Positions 10,049 to 20,494 are shown, counted from the first letter of the stretch. The stretch: 64,000 nt of DNA from Rhodospirillaceae bacterium (GCA_002722055.1 PBKD01000006.1:108233-172232); one strand, 5' to 3'. Translations and numbers: made by a program. Notes: a model not told the origin generated them from the sequence alone.

Positions 10049-10872
10049 AAAATTTTCTATTTGTTTTATTTTTTATTTATTTATTGTTATTAACCAATAT
10101 TTCAAATGCTAAAAATATTAGAGCTGCATCTATAAACTTGTGCACAGATCAGTACTTGTATCTAATTGCAGATAAAAACCAAATCACATCACTTAGTTAT
10201 ATGTCAAAAGATAAAAATATTTCATTTATATCAGATAAGATATCCGATATAATATTAAACAATGGACGTGCGGAAGATATAATTAGACAAAAACCAGATA
10301 TAATTTTTTATGGGCCAGGATCCTCTATATCTACAATTAATTTATTAAAAAAATTAAATTTTAACATTATATATATTCCTGATGCAAAAAATATTAAACA
10401 GCTTAAAGAGCAAATTTTAGTTATTGCTAAATTATTAAATAAAGAGCAAAAGGGATCAGATCTGATAAATAAAATTGATAAAGATATTAATCAATTAATT
10501 AATTATAAGAAAAAAATAAAAAATAAAAAAATTATTATATTAAGCCCAAATGGTTATGTAAAAGGAGATGACACACTTATCGGCGGTATTCTAAAAAAAT
10601 TTGGATATCACAATGTCATTAATGCTTTAAATATTAATTCATATAGTAAAGTAAGTTTAGAAGAAATTCTTTTATTAAATCCTGAAGTGGTTATTTTAGA
10701 AAACAGCTATAGAGACTCCGTTTCATTATCTCAAGAATTTTTAATTCATCCTGTTATAAAACATATTGTACAAAAGGGGCAGTTTCTTAATTTTAATAAA
10801 AAATTATTGAGCTGTAGCGGTCCATACTCTACTGAAATAATAAGAGAATTAATTAGACAAAAAAATGATTAA
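10042..10872 (+). CDS. btuF: ABC transporter cobalamin substrate-binding protein
   Basis: Signal peptide; ASINLCTDQYLYLIADKNQITSLSYMSKD and IRQKPDIIFYGPG typical of BtuF-type proteins; operon context. Confidence 0.85.
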   Translation: MVKNFLFVLFFIYLLLLTNISNAKNIRAASINLCTDQYLYLIADKNQITSLSYMSKDKNISFISDKISDIILNNGRAEDIIRQKPDIIFYGPGSSISTINLLKKLNFNIIYIPDAKNIKQLKEQILVIAKLLNKEQKGSDLINKIDKDINQLINYKKKIKNKKIIILSPNGYVKGDDTLIGGILKKFGYHNVINALNINSYSKVSLEEILLLNPEVVILENSYRDSVSLSQEFLIHPVIKHIVQKGQFLNFNKKLLSCSGPYSTEIIRELIRQKND

Positions 10873-11884
10873 GTTAAGATCTATAAATAAATATAATTCT
10901 TCAAATTACACTTTAACAATAAGTTTAATAATTATTTTACTTTTTCTTATTGTGGCTTCAATTTTTCTAGGCAAGACAAATCTATTAATGTTAATACTAT
11001 CAGAAAAATCTAATGATTTTAGAGAATTAATTAGAATTATAATTCTAGAAATAAGACTTCCTAGAACCTTATTAGCTTTTGTGGCTGGTTTTTCATTTGG
11101 TATCTGTGGAGCGGCAATGCAAGGTTTATTTAGAAACCCTTTAGCTGATCCAAGTATTATAGGAGTTACCTCTTCAGCAAGTTTGGGATCGGTAATTATA
11201 TTTTATTTTGGTATTTCAAATATTTTTTTCTTTGCATTACCATTGGGAGGGATAATTGGGGCAACAATCTCAGTGCTAATAATTTTTTTTATTGTTAAAA
11301 GCAATGTTAGTACCTTAGTTATTATTCTGACTGGGGTAGCAATAAGTTCGTTTTCGTCTGCACTAACATCATTGACATTGAATTTATCTCCTAGTCCTTA
11401 TGCAGCTTATGAAATAATGTTTTGGCTATTAGGTTCATTAGCTGACAAAAACTTAAATAATGTTTTGTTAGTTACGCCAATTGCTATTTTAGGTTGGGTA
11501 ATTATTTTACTTTCAAAAAAATGGTTTACTGCACTTTCTCTGGGAGAAGAGACAGCACAATCAATGGGGCTAGATCTAAGATTTTTTAGAAGTAAAATAA
11601 TAATCGGTACAGCATTATCGATAGGATCAATTGTGTCTATAACTGGTGGAATAGGATTTATTGGTTTAGTTGTTCCGCATTTATTAAGACCTTTATATAA
11701 TTATAACCCTGAAAAATTACTTTTACCTTCAGGCATAGGTGGAGCTATACTGCTGCTGTTAGCAGATATATTTATTAGAATTTTAGATATAAAACCAGAA
11801 TTACAGATCGGAGTTGTGACTGCAATAATTGGGGCTCCATTTTTTATATATTTAATTTTTTACATAAAACGTATACACTCATGA
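10865..11884 (+). CDS. btuC: FecCD/BtuC family ABC permease
   Basis: IRLPRTLLAFVAGFSFGICGAAMQGLFRNPLADPSIIGVTSSASLG motif. Confidence 0.93.
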   Translation: MIKLRSINKYNSSNYTLTISLIIILLFLIVASIFLGKTNLLMLILSEKSNDFRELIRIIILEIRLPRTLLAFVAGFSFGICGAAMQGLFRNPLADPSIIGVTSSASLGSVIIFYFGISNIFFFALPLGGIIGATISVLIIFFIVKSNVSTLVIILTGVAISSFSSALTSLTLNLSPSPYAAYEIMFWLLGSLADKNLNNVLLVTPIAILGWVIILLSKKWFTALSLGEETAQSMGLDLRFFRSKIIIGTALSIGSIVSITGGIGFIGLVVPHLLRPLYNYNPEKLLLPSGIGGAILLLLADIFIRILDIKPELQIGVVTAIIGAPFFIYLIFYIKRIHS

Positions 11885-12627
11885 CTAAAATTATTCTGAA
11901 TAAAATTAATTTTGATATTGGCAAAAAAAATATTTTATCAGATATAAATATATTATTTCGTACTGGCACTTTAACTGGAATAGTTGGTCCAAATGGTTCC
12001 GGAAAAACAACTATATTAAAAATTATTTCAAATATTTTAAATTCTTATTCTGGGACTATTAGTTATGATAATTTGGATTATAGAAAATATAAGAGACTAG
12101 ATTTAGCTAAAAAAATTTCATATCTTCCACAGGAGATGACTATAGCATGGCCACTTTCAGTATACAATATAGTGATGGCTGGACTTACCTCCTTTTCTGA
12201 TATGGAGTTAAATTATAACGAAAGAGATTATCGTATTAACTCTGTTCTAGAAGAGCTAAATCTGAAAGAATTTGCATCTATATCTATCAATAAACTATCC
12301 ACCGGCGAGAGATCTAGAGCATGTTTGGCACGAGCATTAGTTAGCAAACCAAACTTTTTATTAGCTGATGAACCTGTTTCGTCTCTTGATCCGTATTATC
12401 AGTTAAATATACTCAACTTAATTTTAGAAAGAGTAAGGTCTGGAATGGGAGCAATAATTATAATGCACGACTTAGATTTAGCAAGACGTTATTGTGATAA
12501 TATAGTTGTAATACAAGATGGTGTAGTTGTTTCCAATGATAGGCCTGATATATCTCTAGATAATAAAAATCTTAAGAAAATTTTTGCAGTAGAATATGAT
12601 GAAAACAAATTAATTTTGAGTGAGTAA
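11881..12627 (+). CDS. btuD: ABC transporter ATP-binding protein (cobalamin/siderophore type)
   Basis: Walker A GPNGSGKTT, LSTGERSRACLARAL, Walker B LLADEP. Confidence 0.93.
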   Translation: MTKIILNKINFDIGKKNILSDINILFRTGTLTGIVGPNGSGKTTILKIISNILNSYSGTISYDNLDYRKYKRLDLAKKISYLPQEMTIAWPLSVYNIVMAGLTSFSDMELNYNERDYRINSVLEELNLKEFASISINKLSTGERSRACLARALVSKPNFLLADEPVSSLDPYYQLNILNLILERVRSGMGAIIIMHDLDLARRYCDNIVVIQDGVVVSNDRPDISLDNKNLKKIFAVEYDENKLILSE

Positions 12628-13396
12628 AATGCAAAATTTTTTTAAAAATAAATATTTATTATTTTCTTTCTTTATTCATATATTTATTTTATTTATATTT
12701 TTCTATTCATATAAAATTAATAATATCGAACAGGTAAGTTATATGCCTATTACTGTAAATTTAATTGAAAATCAAGAAAAGTCTGATAGTAAATCCAAAA
12801 ATATAAATAAGAAAACTAAAAAAAAATTAGTTAATTCATTCAGTAATAATTTAGTAAAATTAGAATCTAAAAAGAAAAATGTTACTAGTGCCAATGAAAA
12901 ATTACTGAAAGGAAGAAAAATAGACCACTTTTCGAATGTAAAATTTGAAGTTAATCATAAAAAAGACTTGAGTAAAAGCTCTAAAAAAATAGAAAATAAA
13001 ATATTAAAAAATAGTAAAAAATTTTATAATTTTTCTCAAATTAATTATAATAATACTGATGTGGAATTTATCTCAAAAAAAATTGGCCTAAACTCAATAG
13101 ATAGCCATTATTTAAATTATAGGTTTAAAAATTTAAAGGAATTTAAGATTACACCCGAATATCCTAGGATAGCCAGGATGAGAGGAATTGAGGGGAAAGT
13201 AATACTAAGTATAAGTATAGACAGATCAATGAGGGTCATTAAAGTAAGCTTAGATACCTCAAGTGGTCATACAGTTTTAGATTCAGCGGCATTAAAAGCT
13301 GCTAGAAAAATAAAAAATAAAAAATTTCAGGCCTCAGGAATAACTCTGCCTACTATAATAAGAGTGCCAATAACATTTCAATTGAGCTCTGGCTAA
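12620..13396 (+). CDS. Energy transducer TonB
   Basis: N-terminal TM anchor, Lys-rich linker, C-terminal EYPRIARMRGIEGKVILSISID...GHTVLDSAALKAARK. Confidence 0.88.
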   Translation: MSKMQNFFKNKYLLFSFFIHIFILFIFFYSYKINNIEQVSYMPITVNLIENQEKSDSKSKNINKKTKKKLVNSFSNNLVKLESKKKNVTSANEKLLKGRKIDHFSNVKFEVNHKKDLSKSSKKIENKILKNSKKFYNFSQINYNNTDVEFISKKIGLNSIDSHYLNYRFKNLKEFKITPEYPRIARMRGIEGKVILSISIDRSMRVIKVSLDTSSGHTVLDSAALKAARKIKNKKFQASGITLPTIIRVPITFQLSSG

Positions 13397-13397
13397 T

Positions 13398-15710
13398 ATG
13401 ACTTCTTCAATAGGAAAATCTATTCTAAGATTAGAAGATAATAAGTTTTTGAAAGGCTTGGGAGAATATACAGATGATATTTCTTTTTTAGAAATAGCGC
13501 ATATGTATATTATAAGATCTGTGCATCCTGCGGGGATTATAAAAAAAATTTGCTATTCTGATGCATTAAAAATTGAAGGTGTTTTAGGAATTTATACATT
13601 TGCGGATATAAAACAATATTTGCGACCGATACCTTCTTTTGGGAATTATACTAAATCTAGAAATGTGCCAATGTTTAGGCCACAAAGACAAGTACTAGCT
13701 GATGAAAAAGTTGTCTATGCTGGTCAACCGATCGTTTGTATAGTCGCTGAGACTATACAAATGGCAAAGTATGCATCAGATTATGTAAGCATTGAATTTG
13801 AAATTCACGAGGCCGTTATTGATATAAAAGAAGCTTTAAATTCTAACTCTCCTAAAGTATGGAAAGAATGTAAGGATAATATTTCGTTTAATTTTGAGAT
13901 TGGCAATAAAAAAGAAGTGGACCAATTATTTAGCGAAGCTAGATATACATTTGAAATTGAACATGAGATAAGTAGAGTTTATGCGGCTCCCTTAGAGAAT
14001 AGATCAGCTATTGGTAATTATGATAAAAAATTGGATAAATATACTCTTTATTCAGGAACTCAAGCCCCTCATAATTTAAAAAAGATTCTATCCAATGATA
14101 TTTTCAGTATATCAGAATCAAAAATAAGGGTTGTTAGCCCAGATATGGGAGGTGCTTTTGGAATGAGATCAAGTGTTTATCCAGAAATGCCTTTAGTAAT
14201 GTTGTTTTCTAAACTTATAGGTTTACCAATTAAATGGTGTAGTGAGAGGTCAGAGGGTTTTTTAAGTGACGATCAAGCTAGAGACAATCACACTAAAGTA
14301 TCCATAGCGCTAGATGAAAACTATAATTTTCTATCATTAAGGGTAAACACCCTTGCGGCTCTTGGTGCATACATATCATCGGGGGGGTCATCACCTCCAA
14401 CAGCTAATTTAGGAGGTCTAGCAGGGGTATATAAAACAAAATCAATTTATGTAAATGTAAAAGGAGTTTTTACAAATACTATGCCTACTTCTGCTTATAG
14501 AGGAGCAGGAAGACCAGAAGCTAGTTTTGCTATAGAGAGAATAATAGATCATGCTGCTTATAAACTTAATTTAGATCCAGCCTTTTTAAGAAAAATTAAT
14601 ACTATTACTAAAGATTTAATTCCCTATAAAACAGGATTAGTTTTTGAATACGACTCTGGTAACTTTATTGATAATTTAGATAAAGCTCTTTCTTACTCTG
14701 ACTATGATAATTTTGATATAAGAAGAAAAGAATCTGAGAAAAGAAATAAATTAAGGGGTTTCGGTATTGCAAATGTTATAGAGAGATCAGCAGCAATGGG
14801 AGAGGAAGATGCACAGCTTAAAGTTAATTCAAAGGGCAATATAGATCTTTTTGTCGGAACTCATTCTCATGGGCAAGGACACGAAACAGTGTTCAAACAG
14901 ATTATTGCAGAAAAGATCGGAGTAAACATGGAAGATATTTCATTTTATCAAGGAGATACTGATTTAATACAAAAAGGTTTTGGTACTTTTGGTTCTCGGT
15001 CTGTAAGTTTGGCTGGCTCTGCTATAATTAATGCTTCAAAAAAGATAATTGATAAAGGTAAAGAAATAGCAGCCTTTATTTTAGAAGCTAACTCAGATGA
15101 TATTAAATTCGAAAATAAAATATTTTCTGTAGTTGGAACTGATAAGAAGATAAGTTGGTCAGAAGTATCTTCAATTGCAAATACACCTACAAAGCTTCCT
15201 AAAAATATCAAGCCAGGTTTTTCTGAGATAGGAAGTTTTTCTCCTTTGCAGCCTACGTTTCCTAATGGATGTCATTGTGCTGAGTTAGAAATTGATAAAG
15301 AAACAGGCGAAATAAAATTAATAAATTATGTAGTTGTAGATGATGTTGGTCATGTTTTAAACCCTTTACTACTTAAAGGTCAAATACATGGAGGAGTTGT
15401 TCAGGGTTTAGGTCAAATTTTAATGGAAGAAGTAGTCTATGATAAAAAAAATGGTCAGTTAGTTACAGGTTCATTTATGGATTACTGTATGCCAAGAGCT
15501 GCAGATGTACCATTCTTTAAAGTTTATAGCAATCCTTGTCCAACTAAAATTAATCCATTAGGAGTGAAGGGAGCAGGTGAAGCTGGGACGGTAGGGTCAA
15601 TGCCTGCTATTATGAATGCTATATATAATATATTATATAGATTTGGAATAGAATCTATAAAGATGCCAGTTACTTCAGAAAAAATATGGAAAGCATTACA
15701 AAAAAGCTAG
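13398..15710 (+). CDS. Xanthine dehydrogenase / CoxL-like molybdopterin-binding subunit
   Basis: GKSILRLEDNKFLKGLGEYTDDI N-terminus; SPDMGGAFGMR; AYRGAGRPEASFAIER; GVKGAGEAGTVGSMPAIMNAI. Confidence 0.92.
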   Translation: MTSSIGKSILRLEDNKFLKGLGEYTDDISFLEIAHMYIIRSVHPAGIIKKICYSDALKIEGVLGIYTFADIKQYLRPIPSFGNYTKSRNVPMFRPQRQVLADEKVVYAGQPIVCIVAETIQMAKYASDYVSIEFEIHEAVIDIKEALNSNSPKVWKECKDNISFNFEIGNKKEVDQLFSEARYTFEIEHEISRVYAAPLENRSAIGNYDKKLDKYTLYSGTQAPHNLKKILSNDIFSISESKIRVVSPDMGGAFGMRSSVYPEMPLVMLFSKLIGLPIKWCSERSEGFLSDDQARDNHTKVSIALDENYNFLSLRVNTLAALGAYISSGGSSPPTANLGGLAGVYKTKSIYVNVKGVFTNTMPTSAYRGAGRPEASFAIERIIDHAAYKLNLDPAFLRKINTITKDLIPYKTGLVFEYDSGNFIDNLDKALSYSDYDNFDIRRKESEKRNKLRGFGIANVIERSAAMGEEDAQLKVNSKGNIDLFVGTHSHGQGHETVFKQIIAEKIGVNMEDISFYQGDTDLIQKGFGTFGSRSVSLAGSAIINASKKIIDKGKEIAAFILEANSDDIKFENKIFSVVGTDKKISWSEVSSIANTPTKLPKNIKPGFSEIGSFSPLQPTFPNGCHCAELEIDKETGEIKLINYVVVDDVGHVLNPLLLKGQIHGGVVQGLGQILMEEVVYDKKNGQLVTGSFMDYCMPRAADVPFFKVYSNPCPTKINPLGVKGAGEAGTVGSMPAIMNAIYNILYRFGIESIKMPVTSEKIWKALQKS

Positions 15711-15721
15711 CTAAATTTTTA

Positions 15722-16627
15722 TTACTTTATGGCTAAAATATGTGTAGCAAACTGCTCTGATTCAGTCATAGTTGAGTCAAGTTTTTCAATATTTACATGT
15801 CCTTCGTCGAAAGATATATCGAAAAAAATCAGATCTTTGAAACCCACTTGCTTCAAGTTATCAACTATATGGCTTTCACTCATATACAATTGTTTAAGTG
15901 GTTGTTTCATTTCAATTTTACCAACTGTATTGTTACCCTTATCTTTAACTTCAATATTTCTCATTGTTTCAATCATAAGTCCGTTTTTTCTATCATAAAC
16001 ATTTTCTTGCTGAAATGATAAAGAAGCCTTTTCAGTTTTATCTAGGTTAAATTTTTCTCTTAATCCATTATAAATAGGAATTGGAACTTCGTTTTCCTCA
16101 TCATTTTCGCCATCAGATAAGTCAAAAGATAGAGCCTCCCCTTGGGCAGCAAAGCCAAGAAAATAACCACCACCGTCATTTAAATTTTTATAAGCATTTG
16201 TAGACATAGCTCTCATTGCAGCAGGTGATGGATAGCCCTCAGGACCGCTTACACTACTTGCTGAATAATAAAGAGCTAGAACTATATCAGCTTTAAAATT
16301 TGGAAAAATTGTCAATACGTCTCCTACAATCAATTCAGTTCTAGGTTTATCTTGTGCAACAGCATCAATTCCTACATATTTACCTATTTTAAATTGTGCT
16401 TCATCTCGTATATGTTTTTCGAACTCCCCTTTCCCAGACATAAACTCGACTATATCTAAATCTTTATTTGCTAAATCAGGACTTATATTAATTAAATTTT
16501 CAATTGCAAAACACGCTCCTTCTGCTTCAAGTAGTTTTGGTACTTTTGATGGAACGAAAACACAATTATAAAAATCATAGTCTGAGTAAGGATGATCTAT
16601 AACAATTAACTTTTTTGATTTACTCAT
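15722..16627 (-). CDS. Class I SAM-methyltransferase-like protein of unknown function
   Basis: DIVEFMSGKGEFEKHI (motif I-like), YVGIDAVA, LIVGDVLTIFPNFKADIVLALYYS, LNDGGGYFLGFAA. Confidence 0.45.
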   Translation of the reverse strand: MSKSKKLIVIDHPYSDYDFYNCVFVPSKVPKLLEAEGACFAIENLINISPDLANKDLDIVEFMSGKGEFEKHIRDEAQFKIGKYVGIDAVAQDKPRTELIVGDVLTIFPNFKADIVLALYYSASSVSGPEGYPSPAAMRAMSTNAYKNLNDGGGYFLGFAAQGEALSFDLSDGENDEENEVPIPIYNGLREKFNLDKTEKASLSFQQENVYDRKNGLMIETMRNIEVKDKGNNTVGKIEMKQPLKQLYMSESHIVDNLKQVGFKDLIFFDISFDEGHVNIEKLDSTMTESEQFATHILAIK

Positions 16628-16659
16628 TTTATCTCCTTATAAAAAATCATCAATTTACT

Positions 16660-16736
16660 TGGTGCGCCCGGCAGGATTCGAACCTGCGACCCCAGGATTA
16701 GGAATCCTGTGCTCTATCCTACTGAGCTACGGGCGC
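16660..16736 (-). tRNA. tRNA-Arg (anticodon CCT), CCA encoded
   Basis: Reverse complement GCGCCCGTAGCTCAGTAGGATAGAGCACAGGATTCCTAATCCTGGGGTCGCAGGTTCGAATCCTGCCGGGCGCACCA folds as a cloverleaf; anticodon loop TTCCTAA. Confidence 0.97.
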
Positions 16737-16831
16737 ATTCCTAAAATTTAATTTTTAATATTTGAATTGAATCAGTTATCACCTAATATAGTTTTGTAAT
16801 TTGAACTTTTTAATTTGTATACTCGTAAGTC

Positions 16832-18334
16832 ATGAATAAGTCTATAAGCAATATAGTCAAAAAACTAAAAAATAAGAATCTAAATTTTTTTTATATATTA
16901 TTTTTAATATCTTTAATTTTTCTTTCATGTTCAAAAAACCCTTATACTGAAAAAAATGAATTAACTTTGTTCATGAATAAAAAACAAGAACAAAAAATAG
17001 GTGATAATCAGCATAATAAAATAATCAATTACTATGGTGGTGTATATAAATCTCCAATACTTGGTGAATATATAGCTAGTATAGGTGCAAATATAGCTAA
17101 TAGTGCTATGCTGAACGATCAGAATTTTACTTTTACAATTTTAAATACACCAATAGTAAACGCCTTTGCTTCTCCTGGGGGGTATATTTATTTAACAAGA
17201 GGGCTGGTAGCGCTATGCCGTAACGAATCAGAATTAGCCTTTGTTATTGCACATGAAATGGCTCATCTTTTGGCAAGACATACTGCTCAAAGTTACAGTC
17301 GAGATATTTTGGGTAAAATTGGGGCTACAATAATTGGAGCAACCGTTGATTCTCGTGCAGCTGAAGATCTTGGGCATTTAGTAAACAATTTAACTATAGC
17401 GAAGTTTTCAAGATCTAACGAACTTGAAGCAGATAGTTTAGCAATAAAATATTTAGTCAAGAGTGGGTATAATCCGAGGGCATCATCTGACTTTCTATCT
17501 ACTTTAATTAAATTTAAAAAATACAGAAAAAATATTGGCTATCCGGAAACTGACTCTCGAAGTTTATTTGCATCACATCCACCAACAGAGGAAAGGATTC
17601 AATTATCAAAAAAATTAACTATTTCTGAGGATAGTAATAGAGATCATTCAGCATTTTTTAAAAATGTAAGTGGGATTATTTATGGAGATGATCCAGCTCA
17701 TGGTATTTTAGTGGATGAAAACTTTATACACCCATCTCTAAATTTTTCGATGCGGCTTCCTAAAAGTTTTCTTGTTGATAATAGAAGTCAGGCCCTTGTA
17801 GCAATGAAAAAAAACATCGCTATAATAAAAATTGATGTATCATCAAAAAATAGTTTTCATGCAGACCCGCTTACTTATTTAAAAAATATTTGGCAGTCCA
17901 ATAAGAATATGGAGTTAATTGAGAGTTTAAAAATAAATGATTTTAATGCCGCTACTGGATATTTTTTCGCTAATGGTAGAATAAATGACTATTCAGGGAA
18001 AATAAAGGTTCGGTATGTTGCTATTAGGTTAGATAATAGTAAATATTTAAGATTAACATTTATTTCAAGAGAAAATGGAGAAGCTTTTGATGATGAAAAT
18101 TTTAAGTCAATTGCATTCTCAATAAGAAAAATTAATGAAAGAGAAATAAAAAAAACTATACCTTTAAGATTATTTTTTTTAGAAGTAGAGAGAGATATAA
18201 GTTTTGATTTAATTATTAAAAACGAAATGCAGGGACAATATAGATCAGAAAGGTTTGTTCTTTTAAATTCTATTAACCAAAATACCACCGTAAAAAAAGG
18301 AAAAATAATTAAAGTTTTAAAGTATAAGAAATAA
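16832..18334 (+). CDS. M48 family metalloprotease (BepA-like)
   Basis: HEMAHLLARH zinc motif, NAFASPGGYIYLTRGL, NELEADSLAIKYLVKSGYNP, lipoprotein-like FLSCSKNP. Confidence 0.93.
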   Translation: MNKSISNIVKKLKNKNLNFFYILFLISLIFLSCSKNPYTEKNELTLFMNKKQEQKIGDNQHNKIINYYGGVYKSPILGEYIASIGANIANSAMLNDQNFTFTILNTPIVNAFASPGGYIYLTRGLVALCRNESELAFVIAHEMAHLLARHTAQSYSRDILGKIGATIIGATVDSRAAEDLGHLVNNLTIAKFSRSNELEADSLAIKYLVKSGYNPRASSDFLSTLIKFKKYRKNIGYPETDSRSLFASHPPTEERIQLSKKLTISEDSNRDHSAFFKNVSGIIYGDDPAHGILVDENFIHPSLNFSMRLPKSFLVDNRSQALVAMKKNIAIIKIDVSSKNSFHADPLTYLKNIWQSNKNMELIESLKINDFNAATGYFFANGRINDYSGKIKVRYVAIRLDNSKYLRLTFISRENGEAFDDENFKSIAFSIRKINEREIKKTIPLRLFFLEVERDISFDLIIKNEMQGQYRSERFVLLNSINQNTTVKKGKIIKVLKYKK

Positions 18335-18352
18335 AAAGTAGTTAATCAGAGA

Positions 18353-19423
18353 TTATTCTGTTCTATTATTTATTTCATATGTTTCGTCTGACGTATCTCC
18401 ATCATTAAGTGATACATCTTCGGTCACATTTTTTTTTGTATAATTTTTAAGGTTCTTTTCGAGGATAGTTAATGCTTCAGATAAATCAACATTTTCTACT
18501 GCTGCTAGTTCGTTTAATAGTCTGTCTAAAGCACTTTCATATATTTGCCTTTCAGAATAAGATTGTTCAGGTTGGTTAGCATTCCTATGTAAGTCTCTTA
18601 CAACCTCAGCTATTGATTTGGGATCGCCAGAGTTAATTTTATCTTCGTATTCCTTGGCTCTTCTACTCCACATCGCTCTTTTTACTCTAGCCCGACCCTT
18701 TAAAGCATTTAGAGCTTCATTCATTTGTTGTTTTGAAGATAATTTCCTCATACCCGAAGACTCTAACTTTGCAGTTGGAACACTTAGTGTCATTTTATCC
18801 TTTTCAAATTCTACAACATAAAGTTGCAATTTGATGCCTGCAAGTGTTTGATCTTGAATTTCAATAATTCTACCAACGCCATGTGTAGGGTAAACAACTT
18901 GGTCCCCCTTCTCAAATATTAGATCTTTTTTGGGAAGAATAGGAGAACGAACCATTTTTTCAACAACAGCAGACTGAGTTCTTTTCTCGGCAAACTCTGA
19001 ATACTGAATTAAAATATCTTCATCATTACTCTTTATATTGGAAAGATCTGGTTTTTTATTTGCAACAAGTTTAACTTTTTTACTATCAATTAATGTTCTA
19101 ACTAAGTTTTTTTTTGAAACTCTTTTTTTTCTTTTTTTAGGTTTAACTTTAATAACTGATTTTTTATTTACTTTTTTTGACGGGGATTTTTTTGGGGTTT
19201 TTTTCTTTTTAACAATCTTTTTCTTTTTTGGTTTTTTTATGTTTGATTTTTTTGATAATTTTTTTACTTTAGTTTTTGCTTTTGCTTTCTTAGTGAGTTT
19301 TTTTTTAGCAGATTTGCCTTTGGATATTTTCTTTTTTGCTACCTTTTTTTTACTTTTAGAAATTGATTTAGCAATTTTTTTTACTTTTGTCTTTTTCTTT
19401 TTTGAAACTGTTTTCTTTTTCAT
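18353..19423 (-). CDS. CarD family transcriptional regulator with long Lys-rich N-terminal tail
   Basis: FEKGDQVVYPTHGVGRIIEIQ CarD domain with C-terminal helical part; roughly the first 110 residues are lysine-dominated and histone H1-like. Confidence 0.9.
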   Translation of the reverse strand: MKKKTVSKKKKTKVKKIAKSISKSKKKVAKKKISKGKSAKKKLTKKAKAKTKVKKLSKKSNIKKPKKKKIVKKKKTPKKSPSKKVNKKSVIKVKPKKRKKRVSKKNLVRTLIDSKKVKLVANKKPDLSNIKSNDEDILIQYSEFAEKRTQSAVVEKMVRSPILPKKDLIFEKGDQVVYPTHGVGRIIEIQDQTLAGIKLQLYVVEFEKDKMTLSVPTAKLESSGMRKLSSKQQMNEALNALKGRARVKRAMWSRRAKEYEDKINSGDPKSIAEVVRDLHRNANQPEQSYSERQIYESALDRLLNELAAVENVDLSEALTILEKNLKNYTKKNVTEDVSLNDGDTSDETYEINNRTE

Positions 19424-19520
19424 TTTTCAAAAGCCTTTAGGATTACACTATGAAAATTTAAATATTGTTAAGATTATTTACAATATAAAAAAAAAATTAT
19501 ACCAGGATTATTTTAATCAA

Positions 19521-19853
19521 TTATGAAGGCGGGTTTTCGCTAAAATATTTATCAAATTTTCCATCTTCTTCTTTAAAGTCCTCCCAATCAGAAGGAGGGT
19601 CGCCTTTTTCAGTAATATTAGGCCAAATTTCAGAATATTTAGCATTTAGTTCCACGAATTTTTCAGATGCATCATCAGTATCTGGCAGTATAGCTTCAAC
19701 TGGACACTCGGGTTCACAAACCCCACAGTCGATACATTCATCAGGGTGAATAACAAGCATATTTTCACCTTCATAGAAGCAATCTACGGGGCAAACCTCT
19801 ACACAATCTTGCAACTTACATTTTATACAATTTTCATTAACTACATACGGCAT
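19521..19853 (-). CDS. fdxA: 7Fe ferredoxin FdxA
   Basis: [55 protein letters not shown]. Confidence 0.95.
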   Translation of the reverse strand: MPYVVNENCIKCKLQDCVEVCPVDCFYEGENMLVIHPDECIDCGVCEPECPVEAILPDTDDASEKFVELNAKYSEIWPNITEKGDPPSDWEDFKEEDGKFDKYFSENPPS

Positions 19854-19912
19854 TATCTTCCCTCAATTATGTTCTAGCAGAATTATATAATTATAACAAA
19901 AAAATCAATAAT

Positions 19913-20362
19913 TTATTTACTAGAAATTTCTTTTAGGGCTGTTTTTCTGGCTATTCCTGAGCTCTTATCTGATATGTACAAAAGCCCCGCTATTCTTCTC
20001 ATAAGATTTTGTTCATACATATGCTCTTCCCCGTCCGACAATATGACCTCCCACATCATTTGCACTATATTAATCCTTTGATTTTCTGAGAAATTTTCCT
20101 TAATTGAACGAGTTAGGTGTATTATTTGATTAGAGTTACCCTGAATTTCTATCGCTTCGTTTATTAATTTGGATGTATCATTTTGTGAAAGTTCAAAAAA
20201 ATTTGATAATAATTTGTGAACAGTTTTCTTCTCATCATCGTCTAGGCTCCCATCGGACATTCCAGCTTCAATTAACAAAGCTGAGAAAGCCAACTTAGGA
20301 TTTATTTCATTATTTGAAATAATTTTTTTATCAGAGAAAATTTTTTTTAAATTATGGAGCAT
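19913..20362 (-). CDS. TerB-like tellurite resistance domain protein
   Basis: AFSALLIEAGMSDGSLDDDEKKTVHKLL...MMWEVILSDGEEHMYEQNLMRRIAGLLYISD. Confidence 0.8.
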   Translation of the reverse strand: MLHNLKKIFSDKKIISNNEINPKLAFSALLIEAGMSDGSLDDDEKKTVHKLLSNFFELSQNDTSKLINEAIEIQGNSNQIIHLTRSIKENFSENQRINIVQMMWEVILSDGEEHMYEQNLMRRIAGLLYISDKSSGIARKTALKEISSK

Positions 20363-20494
20363 TTACAATTTTATTTTAGAAATTTATTTTCAATTATGTA
20401 TTATTAATTACAAGAAATCAATATTATATATATGTTTAATGATAACAATGATATATTTATTTTGTTGAGAAATTCAAGTATTGAAAGAAAAATT

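Noticed and set aside
13398-15710. CO dehydrogenase (carboxydotrophy)
   Set aside because: Active-site loop AYRGAGR is not the CO-oxidising form I signature; partner subunits absent.
19038-19526. 162-aa Phe-rich plus-strand ORF
   Set aside because: Antisense shadow of the AAA/AAG-rich lysine tail of CarD; no independent coding evidence.
20432-20494. N-terminal extension of methylmalonyl-CoA mutase ([21 protein letters not shown])
   Set aside because: Not mutase-like; the internal ATG at 20495 fits the family N-terminus better.
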